Made by a program: the position numbers and the translations under genes
Notes under the pieces: model-generated
The model's input: only the letters and a program-made list of their open reading frames with translations
Databases searched by the model: none
What the model was told of the DNA's origin: nothing
Shown here: positions 1 through 7,137 of the stretch, one piece after another
Layout: each line of letters opens with the position of its first letter
How positions within the stretch are numbered: position 1 is the first letter of the stretch
Source of the DNA: Thiohalocapsa sp964524185
Lineage (GTDB): Bacteria; Pseudomonadota; Gammaproteobacteria; Chromatiales; Chromatiaceae
Length of the DNA: 38,810 nt
Reading direction: 5' to 3'
Assembly: GCA_964524185.1 (NCBI GenBank)
Contig: CAZGCI010000034.1
Coordinates: forward strand, 1 to 38,810

Positions 1-301
1 TTTCCTCCAATAGCGTCTAGAAGTATATGGTAAGGCTCTGATGCGATTGCCCTGGACCGCGGCAGCATCCGCCGTTGGGCCGGGTGGAGATCTCATAACT
101 CGCTTCTCGCGGATATCGTCCGCCTTGATCAGACCGCTGCAGGCGAAATAAGCGCAGCAGTTGCAAACGCAGCCGTTCGGCGATGGCGGCGACGGCCCCT
201 GGTGTCAGTCCAGAGACGCGATGAAAGCGCACGGCTTGCGGGACATCGGCAGCGTCCTCGAGCGGCTCGAACACACCCTCAACGACGCAGTAGTGACCCA
301 T
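1..301 (-). pseudogene. Decayed IS91/ISCR-type (Y2) transposase fragment, cut by window edge
   Basis: On the minus strand from 301 the translation begins GHYCVVEGVFEP and continues with DAADVPQAVRFH and LTPGAVAAIAERLR, followed by a Leu/Arg-rich LQLLRLF. This resembles, from memory, the mid/C-terminal part of IS91-family transposases, where a VDGVFEP-like motif precedes a helix ending RRxLRxF. Near position 135-145 the reading frame breaks: the expected continuation SGLIKADD appears only in the next frame. I see no upstream transposase sequence above 301 and no terminal oriIS/terIS-type sequence, so this is a remnant. It lies just beyond the 3' end of tRNA-Leu. The family call rests on pattern memory, not a search. 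Confidence 0.55.
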
Positions 302-431
302 CCGCCGGGGCCGGATTTGGGCGCGCCCCTTAGGCTGCGCTGGACGCTGCGAGTAGCCTGCGGGTCTTCAGGGCTGAGGGCGCGCTGTTCCGCAGCCGAG
401 CCAGAAAGCTGGCGCAAGCATTTGAATCGAT

Positions 432-516
<85 letters not shown>

Positions 517-571
517 TCAGCCGTCTAGTCTAGCCGTTCGCTGGGCGCGGTACCATCGGCTGTGGGACGGC

Positions 572-601
572 GTTATCCGGCGATGGCCCGCCCCGAGTCA
601 A
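572..601 (-). promoter_or_regulatory. Candidate sigma-70 promoter for tRNA-Leu
   Basis: On the minus strand TTGACT (596-601) and GATAAC (572-577) are separated by 18 bp and read toward the tRNA, whose 5' end is at 516. This would give a leader of roughly 50 nt for RNase P to remove. It lies just past the stop codon of the upstream same-strand gene. It was found by consensus matching only; TAGACT closer to the tRNA is an alternative -10. Confidence 0.4.
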
Positions 602-618
602 TGCACCGGATCAGCGCA

Positions 619-1809
619 TTAGGGCGCACCGTCCAGCACCTGCAGCCGCGAGCCCGGCGGCAGCTCCCGCAGCCAGATGTCGAGCCGCGCGAGGTCCGAT
701 GGCAGCTCGCTGCGCACCGCCTCGGCGCTGTCCATGTCTGGATGCAGGCTATGGACGAGCCCGTACCAGGATTGCCCGCGCCATGGGTCCACGGTGAGGT
801 AGACCTGATCCGGCAGGGTGTGTTGGGCGATGAAGCGGTCGATGGCCGCGCGGCTCGGAAAGCCCGCGAGCTGCAGTGCGACGGTGCGGGCCTCGGTGGT
901 GAGGCTGCGGTCTGCGCTGTCAGTGGCTGTAGGCGCAGCCGCCGCTGTGCCGGCATCGCTGGCATCTGTGCTCGCGTCCCCACGGCTGGCGCGGATCACC
1001 TCGATCTCGGACGCTAACGCCGCTAGCTTTTGCTCCAGGCGGTCCTCAGCGGCGCCCACGGCGGCTGCGACTGCCGCGCCGTCCGACGGCGGCTCGGACG
1101 CTGCGCCAGCGTCGGGGTCGCCCGCCAAGCTGGCCTGTGCGCCGGCGAGGCGTGTCAGTCTTCCCTCCAACGCCGTCAGCCGGTCGCCGATGGCTTCGAT
1201 GGCGTTGGCGAGGTCGTCGACATCTTCGTCGCCCTGCGGATCGACCTCGGCGGCGGCGCCGGATGCATCCCCGGCCGCCGACTCGGCGTCCTCCCGCAGC
1301 TGGGCAAGGTGCTGCTCCGGGCCGATGCCGGCGCCGGTGGCGGTCTCGTCAGTGTCCGCTCGGCGCTCGCTCGCGGACTCCAGTGCTGCCAGGCGCGTGT
1401 CGAGGTTGCCGCGGGTCTGGAACAGCTGGCTGAAGAGCAGCAGTACCGCCGCCAGCAGGATGATCCCGATGCCCATCAACACCAACAGCGCCCGGTGGTC
1501 GCGTTGGCGCAGGGCGCGGATTTCCTCCCGGTGCGTCTCCAGGGCCTTGCGCAGCTGGATGGCCGTGCGGCGGCGGTCGTCGTCGACATCCGCGATGCGC
1601 TCTACCAGGGATTTTTCCATGTTGCGCATGTCGGCGGCGGGCTCGTCCTCACTGCCCGGATCACCGGGCGGCGGTGGCGGTCGCCGGAGTGATTCGGTTG
1701 GGTCGGGCTCGCTGGGACGCCGCGGCGACTCGCTATGTAGGAAGCCCGCGAGGTCGGGCTTGCCGCCGTCTCCGCGATCGGGTGCGTCTGGGTCCGGTGA
1801 ATCGGTCAT
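619..1809 (-). CDS. SPOR-domain-containing single-pass membrane protein
   Basis: 396 aa. The N-terminal ~105 residues are charged and Pro-rich (a PPPPP run near residue 45) and would be cytoplasmic. One transmembrane helix spans about 107-129 (LMGIGIILLAAVLLLFSQLF). A long Ala/Asp/Glu-rich region with coiled-coil stretches follows, then residues ~309-385 (VALQLAGFPSRAAIDRF..., ending RLQVL) fit a SPOR fold. SPOR domains bind denuded peptidoglycan at division sites, and the architecture (short cytoplasmic part, one TM, periplasmic linker, C-terminal SPOR) is that of DamX/FtsN-type proteins. I do not assign it to either. An 11-bp palindrome ACCTTTAAGGT (1842-1852) lies 33 nt upstream of the ATG and could be an operator. 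Confidence 0.8.
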   Translation of the reverse strand: MTDSPDPDAPDRGDGGKPDLAGFLHSESPRRPSEPDPTESLRRPPPPPGDPGSEDEPAADMRNMEKSLVERIADVDDDRRRTAIQLRKALETHREEIRALRQRDHRALLVLMGIGIILLAAVLLLFSQLFQTRGNLDTRLAALESASERRADTDETATGAGIGPEQHLAQLREDAESAAGDASGAAAEVDPQGDEDVDDLANAIEAIGDRLTALEGRLTRLAGAQASLAGDPDAGAASEPPSDGAAVAAAVGAAEDRLEQKLAALASEIEVIRASRGDASTDASDAGTAAAAPTATDSADRSLTTEARTVALQLAGFPSRAAIDRFIAQHTLPDQVYLTVDPWRGQSWYGLVHSLHPDMDSAEAVRSELPSDLARLDIWLRELPPGSRLQVLDGAP

Positions 1810-1977
1810 GCCTGTGTGATCCGTCGTCCTAGTGGATGAATACCTTTAAGGTTGTGCATGATCCGCGAGCGGGCTGCCGTTGCCAAGCGGTCGGGCGCGT
1901 ACGCTGGGCCGGGTGCCGCACGCGAGCCTCCACCCAGTGTTGAAATGGGCGGCAAGTCGTGGCTATGTCTTTGGGGA

Positions 1978-2120
1978 ACGATGCGTCAGACTGATGAGTG
2001 GCCGAGTGATTGGGATGAAAGCGAGGCGTTCACTGGCCAGGGCCGAGGGCTGAGGAGCAGGCTGGTACCCGCTCGCGTCAGCGGTCGCGCCTTGGCCCTC
2101 GGCCCTCGCCGTCGCACCCA
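1978..2120 (-). repeat. Diverged copy of the dispersed hairpin element (copy A)
   Basis: Within the 381-bp gap 1810-2190. It starts GATGCGTCAGACTGATGA, close to the GATGCCTCAGACCGACGA end of the full copies, and continues through TTCACTGGCCAGGGCCGAGG like the 28.2-kb copy. It carries a perfect 11-bp inverted repeat, GGGCCGAGGGC (2040-2050) with GCCCTCGGCCC (2095-2105). The distal part keeps only patches (TCGCGCCTTGGCCCTCGG). The rest of the gap holds nothing else I can support apart from the RBS of the next gene. Confidence 0.65.
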
Positions 2121-2190
2121 CGTGTCGCCTTGAACCAATCGAAGGGGCGGCCGGCACCGGTGCGGCTGGAATCAACCATTGGAGTGACAG

Positions 2191-3066
2191 ATGCAGTTGG
2201 CTGGCAAGACGGCGCTGGTGACCGGCGCCAACTCGGGGTTGGGTCGGGCCGTGGCGACGGCGCTGGCAAAGGGCGGTGCACGGGTGTTCATGCTCTGCCG
2301 TAGCGCGGAGCGGGGTGCTGCGGCGCGCGATGCGATCATTGCGGCAGCTGGACACGATATGGTTGAGCTGGTGACCTGTGACCTTGCCTCCCAGGCAGAG
2401 ATCCGTGCTGCGGCGGCCGAGGTTCACCAGCGCACCGACGCATTGCACCTGCTGGTGAACAACGCCGGCACCGCGTTCGCCGAGCGCGGGCTCACGCTGG
2501 ACGGTATCGAGCGCACCCTCGCCGTCGACCATCTCGGCCCCTTCCTGCTCACCAATCTGTTGCTTGATCTGCTCAAGAACGGCGCCCTGCAGGGTGAAGG
2601 GGCGCGCATCGTCAACGTGGGCACCCGCATCGATACGTCCATGGACTTCTCGGATCTCAACTGGGAACGGCGACGCTACCGGATGATGCAGGCCTACGGC
2701 CAGGCGAAGCTCGGCAATATCCATTTCACCCGCGAGCTCGCGCGGCGGCTGGCGGGCACGGGCGTCACCGTGAACTGCGTCTTCCCCGGCGTCTTCCTAT
2801 CGAACCTGGGCGGTACCGATGGTGCCCAGAACTGGGCGCTCAAGGCCTTTGCCAAGGTATTCGGCTGGGCGTTGCCCAAGCCGGAGCGTGCCGCCGAGCG
2901 GGTGCTCTACCTGCTGACGTCCGGCGACGTCGCCAACACCAGTGGCGCCTACTTTGGCGAGCGCAAGCCGATACAGGCGCCCGCACAGGCGGACGACGCG
3001 GCCGCCAATGCGGCGCTTTGGCGCATCAGCGCTGACATGGTGGGGCTCGACGACGCGATTGCTTGA
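2191..3066 (+). CDS. Short-chain dehydrogenase/reductase (retinol-dehydrogenase-like)
   Basis: 291 aa. A classical SDR Rossmann fold: TGANSGLG (residues 11-18) binds the cofactor phosphates, NNAG is at 90-93 and the catalytic YxxxK is Y169/K173 (AYGQAK). R37 after strand 2 (LCRSAER) suggests NADP(H). The spacing MDFSDLNWERRRYRMMQAYG before the Tyr is like RDH/WW-oxidoreductase-type SDRs. The usual catalytic Ser in the NVSS motif is absent: the protein has NVGT (142-145). GGAG lies 6 nt before the ATG. The gene is convergent with the photolyase. The substrate cannot be inferred. Confidence 0.88.
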   Translation: MQLAGKTALVTGANSGLGRAVATALAKGGARVFMLCRSAERGAAARDAIIAAAGHDMVELVTCDLASQAEIRAAAAEVHQRTDALHLLVNNAGTAFAERGLTLDGIERTLAVDHLGPFLLTNLLLDLLKNGALQGEGARIVNVGTRIDTSMDFSDLNWERRRYRMMQAYGQAKLGNIHFTRELARRLAGTGVTVNCVFPGVFLSNLGGTDGAQNWALKAFAKVFGWALPKPERAAERVLYLLTSGDVANTSGAYFGERKPIQAPAQADDAAANAALWRISADMVGLDDAIA

Positions 3067-3155
3067 CGGCGCCAACCGCGCGCTGATGCAGTACGGGCTC
3101 GATGCCCCGCCGTGTCCCAGGCGGAAGCAGCGCGGCGGAAAGGGCCAAGTTCCGA

Positions 3156-3169
3156 GGGCCGGGGGGCCC
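3156..3169. terminator. Short GC hairpin between convergent genes
   Basis: GGGCC (3156-3160), loop GGGG, GGCCC (3165-3169), between the convergent SDR and photolyase genes. There is no T-run on either side, so a bidirectional terminator role is only suggested by position. The downstream words GGCGCAGTGAAGCAGTAG resemble one outer end of the dispersed element. Confidence 0.25.
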
Positions 3170-3210
3170 GGGGCGCAGTGAAGCAGTAGGGCCGGTTGAC
3201 GGTGCACGGC

Positions 3211-4761
3211 TCAGCGTGTCGTGTGCGCGCCCTCCGTTCGCTTCCGGCTGCCGTGGCGCTGGTAGATCTGCTGCGCTTCGCTGCGCGCCTCCGCGCGGGC
3301 CCGCAGCGCCCCCATGCGCTGGCGCGCACGGAAGTAGGCCTTGCCGTTATCAACGATGGGGGCGGGGTAGTCCCGGCCAATGATGCAACCCGCTGCGCGC
3401 TGCATCAGCGCCGGCATGGTCTCCGGTCGGGGCAGATGGTCATCCGGCACCAGCTCCAGCTCGGGGCACCAGCGGCGGATGAAGACGCCCTGCGGGTCGT
3501 GGTCGCGCACCTGCTTGACGGGTGAGTAGATGCGCACCGCGTTGATGCCGGTGGTGCCCGATTGCATCTGCGCCTGACTGAAATGGATACCGGGCTCAAA
3601 GTCCAGGAACAGCCGCGCGAGGTGCAGCGCGGGCTCGCGCCAATGCTGCCAGAGGTGGTAGCTCGCAAAGCTCATGAGCATGGCCCGCATGCGGAAGTTG
3701 ATCCAGCCGCCGGCGGCCAGCGCACGCATGCAGGCGTCCACCATGGGATAGCCGGTCTGGCCGTGGCGCCAGGCGTCCAGCAGGGCATCGTCCGGGCGCT
3801 CGTCGCGCAGGCCGTCGCAGGCGCGGCTGAGGTTGCGAAGCTCGATGTCCGGCTGATCCTCGAGCTTCTGGATGAAGTGGCAGTGCCAGTGCAGCCGCTT
3901 GGCGAACGAATCCAGCGACCTGGCCCAATCCTTTGCGTCCCGGTCCGGCATGGCCTTGAGCTGCGCGATGCGTGCGCTGGTGGCTTGATACACCTCGCGG
4001 ATGGATAGGTTGCCCCACGCCAGGTGCGGGCTCAAGCGACTGCTGCCGGACCAGGCGGTGACGGGGCTGGAGATATCCCCCTGGTAGCCGCGGGAGCGGT
4101 TGGCAAGAAAGTCCGCCAGTACGGCGCGTGCAGTGCCAACGCCCGCGGGCACGGCCTCCCGGCGCGGTGCGCCGGCGACGCCGAGCGTGGCGGCGCTGCA
4201 GATCCCTGCGCTTGACACATCCGGGACGCCCTGGATGCGCTCCGGCGCGGGCCGAATCGGCTCGGCCATGCGCCGGCGCCAACGTGCCGACCAGCCGTTG
4301 CGGTCCTTGAGGGGGCGGAAGACGCCATGATTCGGCAGCTCGAGCCACTCGATACCTTTGCTGCGCGCCCAGCGCTTGACGCGCTTGTCGCGCTCGTAGG
4401 TGATGCCGAGCCCGGTCTCCTCATGGCTCCAGAGCCGTGCGATCGGGCGTTCTGCGTGCAGCGCGTCAAACACCTCGGGCAAATTGCCGACGCGCGTCAC
4501 GAGCTGTGCGCCGCGCTCGCGCAGGGCAGTGTCCAGCTCCTGCAGGGAGGCATTGATGAACGCCAAGTGCGCGGCGTGGGTGGTGGGGTGAGCCATCAGC
4601 TCGGGCTCGTAGACGTACAGGCAGAGCACGGGCCCGCGTGCGGCCGCCGCAGCCAACGGAGCGTGGTCGCGCAGGCGCAAATCGCGCTTGAGCCACACCA
4701 GCTCGAGCGGGCGTTCGGCGGGAAGGGCTGATGGGCAATCGCCGTTCGGCGGGGTCGACAT
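3211..4761 (-). CDS. Cryptochrome/DNA photolyase family flavoprotein, divergent
   Basis: 516 aa. The N-terminal photolyase antenna-type Rossmann domain begins LVWLKRDLRLRDHAPL (21-36). The C-terminal FAD-binding helical domain runs from about 215, with SRLSPHLAWGNLSIREV (241-257), HWHCHFIQKLE, TGYPMVDACMRAL (336-348) and NFRMRAML. The family carries FAD and repairs UV lesions or senses blue light. Where class I photolyases have the WQW segment next to the flavin, this protein has AQM (397-399, followed by QSGTTGINAVRIYSP). The aligned flavin-contacting Asn looks replaced by His393. W371 and W374 remain. GGAG lies 7 nt before the ATG. Whether it repairs CPDs, 6-4 products or signals is undecided. 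Confidence 0.85.
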   Translation of the reverse strand: MSTPPNGDCPSALPAERPLELVWLKRDLRLRDHAPLAAAAARGPVLCLYVYEPELMAHPTTHAAHLAFINASLQELDTALRERGAQLVTRVGNLPEVFDALHAERPIARLWSHEETGLGITYERDKRVKRWARSKGIEWLELPNHGVFRPLKDRNGWSARWRRRMAEPIRPAPERIQGVPDVSSAGICSAATLGVAGAPRREAVPAGVGTARAVLADFLANRSRGYQGDISSPVTAWSGSSRLSPHLAWGNLSIREVYQATSARIAQLKAMPDRDAKDWARSLDSFAKRLHWHCHFIQKLEDQPDIELRNLSRACDGLRDERPDDALLDAWRHGQTGYPMVDACMRALAAGGWINFRMRAMLMSFASYHLWQHWREPALHLARLFLDFEPGIHFSQAQMQSGTTGINAVRIYSPVKQVRDHDPQGVFIRRWCPELELVPDDHLPRPETMPALMQRAAGCIIGRDYPAPIVDNGKAYFRARQRMGALRARAEARSEAQQIYQRHGSRKRTEGAHTTR

Positions 4762-5075
4762 GCTCAGGCTCCGGCCAGCGGCGTTGGAATTGGCGGTGAC
4801 TACCGATCCAGCGGCTCAAGCCGCCCGGCAAGCCATCGAACGCCCGGTGGTGCTCCCGGTACGGGAGGCCTGTCGGCAGCCGCGCAACGGCTGCCCCGTT
4901 GGGGTCGTGCGCAACATCGGCACCGTCGCGCTCGGGATCAAGCGATCGCACCCGTTGTCCGATAGGGGTAACCTAGCCTAGCAGTGGCGCTCGGGGGGTG
5001 CGTGTCGGCGTCGCCGGTACGTTCAGCAATGCGCGCAACTGACTGTTTCGTCCGCCAGGGTGGCGGGGAGTAACC
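4762..5075. other. 314-bp intergenic stretch, no gene seen
   Basis: Between the divergent photolyase and the small gene at 5076. Reading frames here lack plausible RBSs and protein-like composition. The only feature I can support is the Shine-Dalgarno GGGGAG (5065-5070) of the downstream small gene. No repeat copy or clear promoter was seen. Confidence 0.5.
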
Positions 5076-5261
5076 ATGCAAAAACACGACAACTTCAGCC
5101 TTTGGGTCGCCAGCATCGAGCGCGGCGATTGCGGCTTCACTTATCTGCGTCTCTATGGCGATGCGCCGTCCTGGGTCCGCAACGAGGCCATCAACCGCTT
5201 TGGTAAAGGCACGGTCTTTCTGCCGCCGCGGCAGAACCGGCCGCGGGCGTTGGCCGCATGA
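5076..5261 (+). CDS. Small protein of unknown function (61 aa)
   Basis: It starts with ATG 5 nt after a strong GGGGAG ribosome site. The protein (MQKHDNFSLWVASIERGDC...) is mixed in composition, without low-complexity Arg/Pro runs, and includes an aromatic core, SLWVAS, GFTYLRLYGDAPSWVRNEA and a basic Pro-rich tail. This makes a real gene more likely than a chance frame. No signal peptide, TM segment or motif was recognised. It is convergent with the reductase fusion, with 47 bp between stops. Confidence 0.6.
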   Translation: MQKHDNFSLWVASIERGDCGFTYLRLYGDAPSWVRNEAINRFGKGTVFLPPRQNRPRALAA

Positions 5262-5308
5262 CGCTCCGCCCCCCGTCCACGGCAGCGCGAAGATCGCCTC
5301 ACCGCTGC

Positions 5309-6754
5309 TTAGTCCAGCCCCTCAGCGCTGATGCGCTCCGCCGGTATGCCGGCATCGGCAAGGCCGGCGGCGAGCTGTTTGACCGGGGTGGTGGGGCCGG
5401 CGACGTAGTAGCGCAGGCCTTCGGGCATCGGCAAGTCTGAGCGCAGCATCGCCAGCAGGTCCTCAGTCTTCGCGTTCACAAGCGGCGTGAAGGCAAAATT
5501 GTCCAGCGTCTCCTTTAACGCCCGGCACCAGCGTTGGTGGTAGTGCCCATCCGGGCGGCTCACCGTCCAGTACAGATGGAAGGCCTCGATCTGATCGATC
5601 GAGATGGCGTGCTCGATGAGGCTCTTGATGGGCGCAATGCCGTCGCCGATGGCGATGAACACCGCGGGCTCGATGGCTTCTTCGTGCAGCACGAAGGTGC
5701 CCGTTGGGCCTTGGACGCGGATCATCTGCCGCGTTGGCCGATCGTCGAAGACATAGGCCCCGAAATCGTCCGCATCCCGGCGCACCGAAAATTGCAGATT
5801 GCGCCCGTTGCAGGGGCACGATGCGATGGGCAGCTCCCGTTCGGCGCCGTTTTCCAACGTCAATTGCGCGCGCTGCCCGGCCATGAAGCGCAGGGTCTGC
5901 GTCCGCGGTGTCTGCACGTGCAGCAGCAGCAGATCGTCGCCCGCCGGCTCCAGCTTGCGGATCTGGGCCCGGATATCCTGCCGCGGAAGATCGGCAGTGG
6001 TGCGGGCCTCAGCGGCCTCCAGCACCACGTCGGTGACGGCCGTGTTGCAGCAGGTGAGCATGTAGCCCATCCGCTTCTCACGCTCGGACAGCACGTAATC
6101 GTGGGGGGCAATGCGGGTCACCTCGCCGGAGATCACCCGCGCCTTGCACTCGCCGCAGTTGCCGCTGGCGCAGCCGTAGCCGAGGCGCAGACCGGCGCGA
6201 ACGGCGGCCTCCAGGATGGATTCGGTGCCGTCCACAAAAAACTCGTGGCCGCTCGGGATGATCTTGATGCTGGCGGACATGAGACGTAGGAAGGCGTCTT
6301 TGGCAAACAGCTTGGCGCGGCCATCGTCCGGCAGCGCGGTGTCGATCTCGGCGCGGCGCTGATCGAGCCAAGCACGCAGCGCGTCGGGCTCGGCGGCGCT
6401 AGCCGCGAGCCGCTCTCGCAGCTCCTCGAGGAGCGTCCCCAAGGCATCCGCCTGCGCTGCCTTTTGGGCCAAAGCCTCGCCCAGGGAGCGGATGCGCGCC
6501 ACCAGGACCTCCGGGCTCGGCAGCGCCGTGTCGGCGTCGTGGCTGCGCGGCAAGGCGTCGGCCTTGATCTGCTCCACCTGCTCCAACTTGCCCGTCTTCT
6601 CGAGGGTCACGCTGGGGTAGGCCCGCAGCAGGTCGGCAATGGCGATCTCGCCCTCGAAGGTGGTCAGCTCACCGCTGCGGATACGCCGCTGCAGCTCGGC
6701 ACGGGTCACACCAGCGAGGCGCGCGGCGCGGGACAAGGACACGAGCTCGGGCAT
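5309..6754 (-). CDS. HTH-like / [2Fe-2S] ferredoxin / FAD-NAD(P)H reductase fusion
   Basis: 481 aa from the ATG at 6754. Residues 5-46 (LSRAARLAGVTRAELQRRIRSGEL...) look like a MerR/excisionase-type helix-turn-helix. Residues ~85-155 are a helical coiled-coil linker. Residues ~163-245 are a plant-type ferredoxin with cluster cysteines C195, C200, C203 and C235. From ~260 an FNR-like module follows: a flavin-binding barrel (ELPIASCP, 307-314) and an NAD(P) part with AIGDGIAPIKS (368-378) and YYVAGPTTPV. The expected role is electron transfer from NAD(P)H through flavin to the 2Fe-2S centre, cytoplasmic, partner unknown. The frame stays open upstream to 7453 but only through repeat copy B. No good RBS precedes 6754, so the start rests on the conserved-looking N-terminus. 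Confidence 0.82.
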   Translation of the reverse strand: MPELVSLSRAARLAGVTRAELQRRIRSGELTTFEGEIAIADLLRAYPSVTLEKTGKLEQVEQIKADALPRSHDADTALPSPEVLVARIRSLGEALAQKAAQADALGTLLEELRERLAASAAEPDALRAWLDQRRAEIDTALPDDGRAKLFAKDAFLRLMSASIKIIPSGHEFFVDGTESILEAAVRAGLRLGYGCASGNCGECKARVISGEVTRIAPHDYVLSEREKRMGYMLTCCNTAVTDVVLEAAEARTTADLPRQDIRAQIRKLEPAGDDLLLLHVQTPRTQTLRFMAGQRAQLTLENGAERELPIASCPCNGRNLQFSVRRDADDFGAYVFDDRPTRQMIRVQGPTGTFVLHEEAIEPAVFIAIGDGIAPIKSLIEHAISIDQIEAFHLYWTVSRPDGHYHQRWCRALKETLDNFAFTPLVNAKTEDLLAMLRSDLPMPEGLRYYVAGPTTPVKQLAAGLADAGIPAERISAEGLD

Positions 6755-6880
6755 GATGGGGTTGTGATGGCCGCGGGAAAAGACGTCGGCGTGCAGTCTA
6801 ACCGCTTGCAGGGCGGTGCAGCCATCAACAGCCATCTGAGGATGGTCAAGGGGCCGCGAGGAAGGGTCAGCGATCCTAGA

Positions 6881-7107
6881 GTGCTTGACCGCGCCAGATG
6901 TTTCCACATGCGCCAAATGTCCCACGCGGCGTCGTGTGCCAGGCGCCGACAGGGGGAAAGGGCCGAGGCGCAACGGCCCAGGTAAGGACTGTGCGTCCGC
7001 GCCTCGGCCCTCGGCCCTCGGCCCTTGGCCCTGGGCCCTTGGCCAGCGAACGACCCGCCGGCGTGCCGGCGTCCCAGTCCCTCGTCGGCCTAAGGCATCG
7101 CCTCGCT
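6881..7107 (+). repeat. Dispersed hairpin element, copy B (227 bp)
   Basis: Fills most of the 383-bp gap 6755-7137. It begins GTGCTTGACC, passes through GTGCCAGGCGCCGACAGGGGG, and ends CTAAGGCATCGCCTCGCT. The centre is a perfect 12-bp inverted repeat, GGGCCGAGGCGC (6960-6971) with GCGCCTCGGCCC (6999-7010), 27-nt loop. After it come tandem GGCCCTCGGCCCT units. By eye it is collinear over its whole length with the 28.2- and 35.5-kb copies. The right end is 30 bp from the stop codon of the minus-strand CNNM-type gene. Confidence 0.85.
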
Positions 7108-7137
7108 CGCTCGTACCGGCGCACGCAGGCCTTGGTC

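Noticed and set aside
400..413. Terminator for tRNA-Leu (GCCAG/CTGGC hairpin)
   Set aside because: Stem of only 5 bp with no T-run on the minus strand.
818..1819. 333-codon plus-strand frame opposite the SPOR gene
   Set aside because: Ser/Ala/Arg low-complexity sequence without RBS; a GC-rich antisense shadow.
3115..3191. Another copy of the dispersed element
   Set aside because: Only short patches match (e.g. GGCGCAGTGAAGCAGTAG); order and hairpin are not preserved well enough.
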